Source: Pseudomonas sp. Leaf58
GTDB lineage: Bacteria; Pseudomonadota; Gammaproteobacteria; Pseudomonadales; Pseudomonadaceae
Direction: 5' to 3'
Assembly (NCBI RefSeq): GCF_003627215.1
Contig: NZ_CP032677.1
Span: 5,275,501 to 5,339,500 of the forward strand
Length of the DNA: 64,000 nt
The notes under the pieces are model-generated. The model did not search any database and was not told the DNA's origin. It saw nothing but the letters and a program-made list of their open reading frames with translations. Below are positions 56,303 to 64,000 of the stretch, piece by piece; the stretch's first letter is position 1; each line of letters begins with the position of its first letter. A program made the translations under genes and the position numbers.

Positions 56303-56334
56303 AAAAGGCGACCTTCACATAAAGGTCGCCTTTT
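56303..56334. terminator. Bidirectional terminator between argB and pyrE
   Basis: AAAAGGCGACCTT (56303-56315) pairs with AAGGTCGCCTTTT (56322-56334); A and T tracts on both sides. Confidence 0.9.
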
Positions 56335-56351
56335 TCATTTCCAGGCCAGGA

Positions 56352-56993
56352 TCAGATCCCGTACTGCGCCCGATACGCCTCGACAGCTGGCAGATGCTGC
56401 TTCAGCTGTGGGTCATCGGCCAGGAACTCCAGCACCTGAGTCAGCGAGACGATGCTGACCACCGGGATACCGAAGTCACGCTCCACTTCCTGGATCGCCG
56501 ACAGCTCGCCATTGCCACGCTCTTCGCGGTTCAGCGCGATCAGCACGCCCGCGGCCTTGGCCTGCTGGGCGTTGATGATTTGCATGACCTCGCGGATGGC
56601 GGTACCGGCAGTGATCACGTCGTCGATGATCAGCACGTCACCGGCCAGCGGTGCGCCGACCAGGCTGCCACCTTCACCATGGTCCTTGGCTTCTTTGCGG
56701 TTGAAGCACCATGGCACGTCGAGCTGATGTTGGTCAGCCAGCGCCACCGCAGTAGTTGCCGCCAGGGGGATACCCTTGTAGGCCGGGCCGAACAGCACAT
56801 CGAACGGGATCTTGCTGTCGACGATGGCGGCGGCGTAGCAACGCCCCAGCTCGGCCAGTGCGGAGCCCGTGTTGAACAGGCCGGCGTTGAAGAAATACGG
56901 GCTGGTACGGCCCGATTTCAGGGTGAATTCACCGAAACGCAGTACCCCGCGATCGATGGCAAAACGGATAAAGTCGCGCTGATACGGCTGCAT
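56352..56993 (-). CDS. pyrE: Orotate phosphoribosyltransferase
   Basis: 213 residues. [20 protein letters not shown] start; [23 protein letters not shown] loop [18 protein letters not shown]. Makes OMP from orotate. Divergent from crc by 80 bp, as in all Pseudomonas. Confidence 0.97.
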   Translation of the reverse strand: MQPYQRDFIRFAIDRGVLRFGEFTLKSGRTSPYFFNAGLFNTGSALAELGRCYAAAIVDSKIPFDVLFGPAYKGIPLAATTAVALADQHQLDVPWCFNRKEAKDHGEGGSLVGAPLAGDVLIIDDVITAGTAIREVMQIINAQQAKAAGVLIALNREERGNGELSAIQEVERDFGIPVVSIVSLTQVLEFLADDPQLKQHLPAVEAYRAQYGI

Positions 56994-57073
56994 GAATAGT
57001 CCCGGACACCACGGATTTAGCTAAATGGGTTGAGCTCGGGTATCATACACGCACGAGATTTTTGGGGCCATTT

Positions 57074-57853
57074 ATGCGGATCATCAGTGTGAACGTAAAT
57101 GGCATTCAGGCTGCGGCCGAGCGTGGTTTGCTCAGCTGGCTACAAGCCCAGAATGCCGACGTCATCTGCCTTCAGGATACCCGCGCCTCGGCCTTTGAAC
57201 TCGACGACCCAGCTTTCCAGCTCGATGGCTATTTCCTTTATGCCTGCGACGCGGAGGTGCCTGCCCAAGGGGGTGTGGCCCTGTATTCGCGCATGCAGCC
57301 CAAGGCAGTCATCACCGGCCTGGGCTTCGAGACAGCCGACCGCTACGGGCGTTACCTGCAAGCAGATTTCGACAAAGTCAGTATTGCCAGCCTGCTGTTG
57401 CCTTCGGGCATGAACGGCGACGACGACTTGAACCAAAAGTTCAAGTTGATGGACGACTTCGCCAAGTACCTGGACAAGCAGCGTCGCAAGCGTCGCGAAT
57501 ACATCTACTGCGGCTCGTTCTACGTGGCGCAGCAGAAGCTCGACATCAAAAACTGGCGTGACAGCCAGCAGTCGCCAGGCTTCCTGGCGCCGGAGCGCGC
57601 CTGGATGGATGCGATTACCGGCGAGATGGGTTATGTCGATGCCCTGCGCGAAGTCAGCCGTGAAGGTGACCAGTACAGCTGGTGGCCGAACAACGAGCAG
57701 GCCGAGATGCTCAACCTGGGCTATCGGTTCGACTACCAGATCCTCACCCCAGGCCTGCGCCGCTTCGTGCGCAACGCTCGCCTGCCGCGCCAGCCGCGCT
57801 TCTCCCAGCATGCGCCGCTGATCGTGGACTATGACTGGACGTTGACCATCTAA
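57074..57853 (+). CDS. crc: Catabolite repression control protein Crc
   Basis: 259 residues from ATG 57074. Exonuclease III-like fold: MRIISVNVNGIQAAAERGLL, DVICLQDTRAS, HAPLIVDYDW. Crc has lost nuclease and RNA-binding activity and works with Hfq to repress translation of catabolic mRNAs when preferred carbon is available. Catalytic residues of the ExoIII family are partly altered, as known for Crc. The catabolic genes of this window (ama, puu, dad) are plausible targets. Confidence 0.96.
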   Translation: MRIISVNVNGIQAAAERGLLSWLQAQNADVICLQDTRASAFELDDPAFQLDGYFLYACDAEVPAQGGVALYSRMQPKAVITGLGFETADRYGRYLQADFDKVSIASLLLPSGMNGDDDLNQKFKLMDDFAKYLDKQRRKRREYIYCGSFYVAQQKLDIKNWRDSQQSPGFLAPERAWMDAITGEMGYVDALREVSREGDQYSWWPNNEQAEMLNLGYRFDYQILTPGLRRFVRNARLPRQPRFSQHAPLIVDYDWTLTI

Positions 57854-57860
57854 AAGGCAT

Positions 57861-57879
57861 GGGGCCGCTTTGCGGCCCC
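57861..57879. terminator. Terminator hairpin after crc
   Basis: GGGGCCGC-TTT-GCGGCCCC followed by AGCTTTATTTG, between the convergent crc and DUF4870 genes. Confidence 0.75.
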
Positions 57880-57883
57880 AGCT

Positions 57884-58252
57884 TTATTTGATCGGCCGCC
57901 AGATCAGCGGGTAGCGATACGGCTTGCCCTCATTCGCCCGCACCGCGGCAATGATGATCAAGATCATCACCGCGACCATCAGCATGGCGAACAGCACCAG
58001 CCCGATAAACACGAACATCAGCAAGAAGCAGATGAAGCCGGCAATGGTTACGCTGATCTGAAAATTCAGCGCCTCTTTGCCCTGGGCGTCGATAAAAGGG
58101 TCTTGCTCGCGCTTGAGGTGCCACAGCACCAGCGGGCCCAGCAAGTGCCCGAGCGGCACCACCAGGCCCAGCAGCGCGGAGAGGTGGCAGAACATCGCCC
58201 ACTGCCGGACATCGGCATTGGGCGGGGTGATCGACAGGTTCGAATCGCTCAT
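57884..58252 (-). CDS. DUF4870 small membrane protein
   Basis: 122 residues. Three hydrophobic stretches (MFCHLSALLGLVVPLGHLLG; ISVTIAGFICFLLMFVFIGL; LFAMLMVAVMILIIIAAV), a DAQGKEALNFQ motif, and C-terminal NEGKPYRYPLIWRPIK are typical of DUF4870 (Tic20-like). Function unknown. Downstream of rph by 23 bp on the same strand, so probably co-transcribed. Confidence 0.88.
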   Translation of the reverse strand: MSDSNLSITPPNADVRQWAMFCHLSALLGLVVPLGHLLGPLVLWHLKREQDPFIDAQGKEALNFQISVTIAGFICFLLMFVFIGLVLFAMLMVAVMILIIIAAVRANEGKPYRYPLIWRPIK

Positions 58253-58275
58253 GCCCCGCTCCTCCGTGGCTGGGT

Positions 58276-58998
58276 TCAGTCGGCCAGTGCGGCCTGCTGC
58301 AGTTCGAAGATTTCAGCCATGCCTTTCTGCGCCAGGGCGAGCATGGCGTTGAGTTCTTCAGGCTGGAACGGCGCGCCTTCGGCAGTACCCTGCACTTCGA
58401 TGAAACCACCGGCGCTGGTCACGACCACGTTCAGGTCGGTCTCGGCAGCGGAGTCTTCCAGGTAGTCCAGGTCGAGCACGGCTTCGCCCTGATACATACC
58501 CACCGACACAGCGCCAATCATGTGCTTGAGCGGGTTGCCGCCCTTCAGGCCGCCGCGCTTCTTGATCACCGCCAAGGCGTCACACAGCGCAACCATGGCA
58601 CCGGTGATGGACGCGGTACGGGTGCCACCGTCGGCCTGGATCACGTCGCAGTCGACGTACAGGGTGATGTCACCCAGCTTGCTCATGTCCAGCGCAGCGC
58701 GCAGCGAGCGACCGATAAGACGTTGGATTTCCAGGGTACGACCACCCTGCTTGCCACGGCTGGCTTCGCGCTGGTTACGCTCGCCGGTGGAGCGCGGCAG
58801 CATGCCATATTCGGCAGTCAGCCAGCCTTGGCCCTGGCCTTTGAGGAAGCGCGGCACACCGTTTTCCACGCTGACCGTGCAAATAACCTTGGTGTCACCG
58901 AACTCGACCAGTACCGACCCTTCGGCGTGCTTGGTGTAGTTGCGGGTGATGCGGATCGAGCGGAGCTGATCGGCGGCGCGACCACTTGGACGTTTCAT
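58276..58998 (-). CDS. rph: Ribonuclease PH
   Basis: 240 residues from ATG 58998. [35 protein letters not shown], and the active-site region [24 protein letters not shown] ([19 protein letters not shown]). Phosphorolytic 3' trimming of tRNA precursors. Divergent from yicC. Confidence 0.97.
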   Translation of the reverse strand: MKRPSGRAADQLRSIRITRNYTKHAEGSVLVEFGDTKVICTVSVENGVPRFLKGQGQGWLTAEYGMLPRSTGERNQREASRGKQGGRTLEIQRLIGRSLRAALDMSKLGDITLYVDCDVIQADGGTRTASITGAMVALCDALAVIKKRGGLKGGNPLKHMIGAVSVGMYQGEAVLDLDYLEDSAAETDLNVVVTSAGGFIEVQGTAEGAPFQPEELNAMLALAQKGMAEIFELQQAALAD

Positions 58999-59034
58999 CT
59001 GGGATACCTGTACTGGGACTTGAATCTGCCGAGC

Positions 59035-59063
59035 ATTATAGAGCCCGCGGCCCGGGGAAGACA
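59035..59063 (-). promoter_or_regulatory. rph promoter
   Basis: Minus-strand TGTCTT (59058-59063), 17 bp, TATAAT (59035-59040); consensus -10 and 36 bp before the rph ATG. Confidence 0.6.
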
Positions 59064-59137
59064 TGCCTATTGTCGCACCCCACACAGCCCGTCGCCTTTT
59101 CCTGCTGCCGTGACCACCCCTCTGTAACATAGGTGGA

Positions 59138-59167
59138 TTGGGCGCCAAGGCCCCACTGCGCTACAAT
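59138..59167 (+). promoter_or_regulatory. yicC promoter
   Basis: TTGGGC (59138-59143), 18 bp, TACAAT (59162-59167), about 60 bp before the yicC ATG. Confidence 0.5.
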
Positions 59168-59226
59168 CCTGCGCCTTGCAGCCGAGAGGCTGCCACCGTT
59201 CATTACATCTACGCGAGGTACTCCCC

Positions 59227-60724
<1,498 letters not shown>

Positions 60725-60752
60725 AGATCTATGGGGCCTCTTCGAGGCCCTA

Positions 60753-60833
60753 TCGCGACACAAGGCCGCTCCTACAGGAGTTCGCGCAAGCCTGACGAAC
60801 GCGATCTGTTGTAGGAGCGGCCTTGTGTCGCGA
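60753..60833. repeat. Perfect 24-bp inverted repeat pair, another repeat class
   Basis: Arms 60753-60776 and 60810-60833 are exact inverted copies of TCGCGACACAAGGCCGCTCC TACA, a family distinct from the GCGGGTAAACCC REPs. A second hairpin GGGGCGC-AAA-GCGCCCC (60836-60852) next to the permease stop may end its transcript. Confidence 0.7.
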
Positions 60834-60857
60834 AAGGGGCGCAAAGCGCCCCCAGCT

Positions 60858-62399
60858 TTATTCCTGCAATGGCAAGGTAGCCTGCTGACGCAGGGTTGCC
60901 CCCAGGAAATATGCCGGCGCGCGCATGCGCGACAGCATCATCAGGGCGATACCGAGCACCGAGATGATCGCGGCAATCACGAACACCAACCCCAGCCCGC
61001 CTACATGCGAGCCGCTGCCGAAGTCCGGCGAGGCGCTGTCGATGGCAGTACGCGCGAAGATCACCGACAAAATCACCCCCCCCACCAGCGGGCACAGGCC
61101 GCGCATGATGAAGTGGCGCAGGCTGTCGAACAGGCTGGCGCGGAAATACCAAACGCAAGCGAACGCGGTCAGCGAATAGTAGAAGCAGATCATCATGCCC
61201 AGCGCGGTGATGGTATCTGCCAGCACGTTTTCGCTCAGGGTACGCATGGTCACGTAGAACAGGCCCGCTGCCAAGCCGGCGCAAATGGTGGCGTAACGCG
61301 GGGTTTGCGAGCGCGGGCAGACGCTGGCGAACTTCGGCGGCACCGCACCGTAGTAACCCATGGCCAACAGGGTACGCGCCGGCGCCACGAAGGTCGACTG
61401 CAGCGACGCCGCCGTGCTGGCCAACACAGCGATGGACATCAGGATCGCCAGCGGCCCCATGACCGGGCCAGCCAGATGGGCAAACACGTTTTCCTGGATG
61501 CGCGGGTTGTTCAGGCCCAGGCCCGTTTCACTGATACCGGCAAATTGCAGGGTGGCGATGGCGGTGAACAGGTACAGGCCGAGGATCAACATCACGGTCC
61601 AGGTGGCGGCTTTGCCCGGCACCTCTTCACTGCCCACCGACTCTTCGCTGACGGTCAGGCATGTATCCCAGCCCCAGAAAATGAAGATCGACAGCGACAG
61701 ACCGGCGGCAAAAGCCGAGAACGACTCGACGCCGAACGGGTTGAACCAGGCGAAATCGAATTCCAGCGGTGGCTGCGCGGCGGTGCTGCCGAAGGCGGCG
61801 AAGGCAAAGCCAATCAGCACCAGCAACTGCAAGGCCACCAAGCCGTACTGCACGGTCATGGTGGTGGCTATGCCGCGACAGCAGATCCACACCGCCAAGG
61901 CGATGAACACGCAGCACGTGCTGATGTTGATCAACAGGTTGTCGGCCAACGCCGCCAGCTCATGCTTGCCGGTGATCTGGCCAAGGAACAGGTAGAAGAA
62001 GTCGACCGCCACCCCTGCCAGGTTCGACAGCACGATCGTGGTAGCAACCACCAGCCCCCAGCCACCAATCCAGCCGATCATTGGGCCGAAGGCACGCGCC
62101 GACCAGGTAAACGAAGTACCGCTATCTGGCTCCGCCGAGTTCAGTTCGCGGTAGCCCAGCGCCACCAGCAACATCGGCAGGAAGCCAACGATGAACACGG
62201 CTGGCAGGTGCGCACCCACTTCACGCACGGTCGGGCCAAGGGCGCCGGTCAAGGTATAGACCGGGGCGATGGTAGAAATGCCCAGCACCACGCTGGCCAG
62301 CAGGCCAAGGCGGCCTTTGGCCAAGCCTTTGCTGCGCTGGGTGTTGCCCGCTTCGGCTGCCACATCGGGTGGGCGGCCAGCTTCTGTGTAATTGCTCAT
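60858..62399 (-). CDS. APC-family amino acid/polyamine permease
   Basis: 513 residues with about twelve membrane segments. APC features: VVLGISTIAPVYTLTGALGP, EPDSGTSFTWSARAFGPMIG, IFIFWGWDTCLTVSEESVGS. Adjacent to PuuD- and PuuA-like genes, it may be a polyamine importer (PuuP-like), although that is a positional inference. Downstream of the PuuD-like gene by 112 bp on the same strand. Confidence 0.86.
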   Translation of the reverse strand: MSNYTEAGRPPDVAAEAGNTQRSKGLAKGRLGLLASVVLGISTIAPVYTLTGALGPTVREVGAHLPAVFIVGFLPMLLVALGYRELNSAEPDSGTSFTWSARAFGPMIGWIGGWGLVVATTIVLSNLAGVAVDFFYLFLGQITGKHELAALADNLLINISTCCVFIALAVWICCRGIATTMTVQYGLVALQLLVLIGFAFAAFGSTAAQPPLEFDFAWFNPFGVESFSAFAAGLSLSIFIFWGWDTCLTVSEESVGSEEVPGKAATWTVMLILGLYLFTAIATLQFAGISETGLGLNNPRIQENVFAHLAGPVMGPLAILMSIAVLASTAASLQSTFVAPARTLLAMGYYGAVPPKFASVCPRSQTPRYATICAGLAAGLFYVTMRTLSENVLADTITALGMMICFYYSLTAFACVWYFRASLFDSLRHFIMRGLCPLVGGVILSVIFARTAIDSASPDFGSGSHVGGLGLVFVIAAIISVLGIALMMLSRMRAPAYFLGATLRQQATLPLQE

Positions 62400-62511
62400 G
62401 AGTATTTGCCGTAAATTTTGGAATTGTTTTCACAGGCCTTGTGCCAAGGCCCGCTTTCACTCATTGAAAGCTTGCTGCAGGGGACGAGTCATCCGAGACC
62501 TTCGGGTGACG

Positions 62512-63285
62512 TCAGCGTACGCTCTGGCGCTCACCCTCCCGTGCCGCATAGGCAATGCAGGCCTCACGAAAAGCCTGAAACAGGCGTAGGGAGACCGGGT
62601 TTTCGCTAAATCGCCACTCAGGGTGCCACTGCACGCCAAGCACAAAGCCTGGCGCATCCGGCATCGACACCGCTTCAATCAGGCCATCCGGGGCCCGTGC
62701 CTCGACGCGCAGGCCGGGAGCCAGGCGGTCGATGCCCTGGCTGTGCAGCGAGTTGACCTCGAACTGCGGCGCCAGGCCCAGGCGCTCGAACAACCCGCCA
62801 GGCTCAATGCCGACCGGGTGACGAGGGCCGTATTGCACCTCCAGCGGTGCTTCCTCAGGTTCACGGTGATCCAGGTAGCCAGGCAGTTCCTGCACCCGCT
62901 GGTGCAAGCTGCCACCCAGCGCCACATTCAATTCCTGAAAGCCACGGCAGATGCAAAACACCGGTACACCAGCAGCAATGGCCGCCTGCAGCAGCGGCAG
63001 GGTCAGCCGATCGCGTGCCAGATCGTGCCGGGTACCTGCCGCGCTGGGGGCGCCATTGTAATGATGCGGTTCGATATTTGAAGGCGAGCCGGTAAAAACA
63101 ATGCCGTGCAGACGGGCCAGCAGCGCCTGCGTGTCGCTGCCCCCGTCACGAGCCGGCAAGATCAGTGGCAAGCCGGCAAAGCCGGCCGCCTCGACATACT
63201 TGTCGCCTACCGTGTGCGACGAGTTCTTCCCCACCTGCTGGCGGCAGGCGCTGACACCGATCAAGGGGACCGCATTTGCGCTCAT
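62512..63285 (-). CDS. puuD: Gamma-glutamyl-GABA hydrolase PuuD-like (class I GATase/peptidase C26)
   Basis: 257 residues from ATG 63285 (254 in E. coli PuuD). Nucleophile Cys in VFCICRGFQELNVALGG; His-Glu in GVQWHPEWRF; substrate part FTGSPSNIEPHHYNG. Hydrolyses gamma-glutamyl-GABA to GABA and glutamate, the last step of the Puu pathway. Starts 4 bp after the glutamine synthetase-like gene ends. Confidence 0.9.
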   Translation of the reverse strand: MSANAVPLIGVSACRQQVGKNSSHTVGDKYVEAAGFAGLPLILPARDGGSDTQALLARLHGIVFTGSPSNIEPHHYNGAPSAAGTRHDLARDRLTLPLLQAAIAAGVPVFCICRGFQELNVALGGSLHQRVQELPGYLDHREPEEAPLEVQYGPRHPVGIEPGGLFERLGLAPQFEVNSLHSQGIDRLAPGLRVEARAPDGLIEAVSMPDAPGFVLGVQWHPEWRFSENPVSLRLFQAFREACIAYAAREGERQSVR

Positions 63286-63289
63286 GGGC

Positions 63290-64000
63290 TTACACCGTGT
63301 GCAGGTACCAGTTGTACTCAAGGTCGGAAATCGACACTTCGAATTCGGCCAGTTCGCTTTCCTTGCAGGCCACGAAGATATCGATGTAGTCCGGGCTGAT
63401 GTATTGGTTGAGAACTTCGCTGTCGTCCAGCGCGCGCAGGGCATCGCGCAGGTTGTTGGGCAGGCTCTGCTCCAGCTGTTCGTAGGAGTTACCCTCGATC
63501 GGCGCCTCTGGCTCGACCTTGTTGGTCAGGCCGTGATGAACACCGGCGAGGATCGCCGCAAGCATCAGGTACGGGTTGGCGTCGGCACCCGCTACGCGGT
63601 GCTCGAGGCGCACGTTGTCGCTGTTATCAGTCGGCACACGGACCGCCACGGTGCGGTTGTCCAGGCCCCAACTTGGCGCGTTGGGCACGTAGAACTGCGC
63701 GCCGAAGCGGCGGTAGGAATTGATGTTCGGGCAAAGGAAAGCCATCGACGCCGGCATGGTTTCCAGCACACCACCGATGGCGTGGCGCAGCGCATCGCTT
63801 TGCAGCGGGTCGTCGCAGGCGAAAATGTTCTTGCCGGTTTTCTTGTCCAGCAAAGAAATGTGCACGTGCAGGCCGTTGCCAGCCTGGCCCGGGTAGGGCT
63901 TGGCCATGAACGTCGTGTCCATTTCATGGTCGTAGGCAACGTTTTTGATCAGGCGCTTGAGCAGGATCGCGTAGTCGCAGGCCTTCAGTGGGTCGGCCAC
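63290..64000 (-). CDS. Glutamine synthetase family protein, C-terminal part (PuuA/gamma-glutamylpolyamine synthetase-like)
   Basis: 236 codons are seen before the window edge; the N-terminal part lies beyond 64000. GS catalytic domain: GQAGNGLHVHISL (metal/ATP His), AFLCPNINSYRRFGA, YVPNAPSWGLDNRTVAVRVP, EHRVAGADANPYL. Because puuD follows directly and no GlnA-type regulatory adenylylation loop is visible, it is more likely a gamma-glutamylputrescine synthetase (PuuA/SpuB/SpuI type) than biosynthetic GlnA. Confidence 0.88.
   Translation of the reverse strand: MADPLKACDYAILLKRLIKNVAYDHEMDTTFMAKPYPGQAGNGLHVHISLLDKKTGKNIFACDDPLQSDALRHAIGGVLETMPASMAFLCPNINSYRRFGAQFYVPNAPSWGLDNRTVAVRVPTDNSDNVRLEHRVAGADANPYLMLAAILAGVHHGLTNKVEPEAPIEGNSYEQLEQSLPNNLRDALRALDDSEVLNQYISPDYIDIFVACKESELAEFEVSISDLEYNWYLHTV

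Noticed and set aside
57000..57073. crc promoter with TATCAT at about 57040
   Set aside because: No convincing -35 at 16-18 bp; TTAGCT with an 18-bp spacer is too weak to list.

Overview
The window is chromosomal DNA of a Pseudomonas of the P. putida group. This rests on gene content and order (amaA-amaB / LysR / hglS lysine genes, rep-xpt, dadA-dadX-lrp, rpmB-rpmG, radC/coaBC-dut-algC-argB, pyrE/crc, rph/yicC-gmk, then polyamine genes), on high GC, and on many short palindromic REP elements of the P. putida type (cores like TTCGCGGG..CCCGC..CCTACA). No rRNA, tRNA or CRISPR array was seen.

Layout. (1) 1-498: the end of a Tn7-like transposon, with a TnsA-type endonuclease gene reading off the left edge and four direct repeats resembling TnsB sites. 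It is inserted in comM, whose 3' part (499-1148) resumes at the junction. (2) 1174-7816: a signalling locus. A 1681-residue protein (degenerate Ser/Thr kinase, AAA ATPase, helical region, GAF, histidine kinase) is divergent from an OmpR-HTH/receiver/LuxR regulator, which overlaps a receiver-only protein. (3) 7898-18969: accessory metabolism. Two paralogous YcaC-type cysteine hydrolases bracket AraC and LysR regulators, a Kef-type antiporter, an OprD-type porin, a Tat-exported amidohydrolase, an alpha/beta hydrolase and a membrane-anchored ABM protein. (4) 19230-28839: a cNMP-type MscS channel, the lysine/pipecolate catabolic genes amaB-amaA and hglS with LysR regulators, and a MATE pump. (5) 28924-40435: a GGDEF-EAL protein with a good Fur box upstream, rep, xpt, an acetyl-CoA hydrolase/transferase, a cytochrome c5, an XRE-cupin regulator, dadX-dadA with lrp/dadR, and a YkgJ protein. 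(6) 40581-48726: a PuuB-like oxidase, a DUF1127 protein, a MocR regulator, a ClsC-like phospholipase D, an MFS transporter, a PuuC-like aldehyde dehydrogenase and a cupin. (7) 48830-60724: core housekeeping block. (8) 60858-64000: amino acid/polyamine permease, PuuD-like hydrolase and a PuuA-like glutamine synthetase cut by the window edge.

How the genes work together. Two nitrogen-catabolism themes recur. In lysine breakdown, AmaA oxidises pipecolate, AmaB makes 2-aminoadipate, and HglS converts 2-oxoadipate to 2-hydroxyglutarate. In gamma-glutamyl polyamine breakdown, the PuuA-, PuuB-, PuuC- and PuuD-like enzymes are all present but scattered over about 23 kb. D-alanine metabolism (dadA, dadX, dadR) sits between them. 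The least explained parts are the Tn7-like end in comM, the pseudokinase/histidine kinase locus with its triple-domain regulator, and the two-YcaC accessory block.
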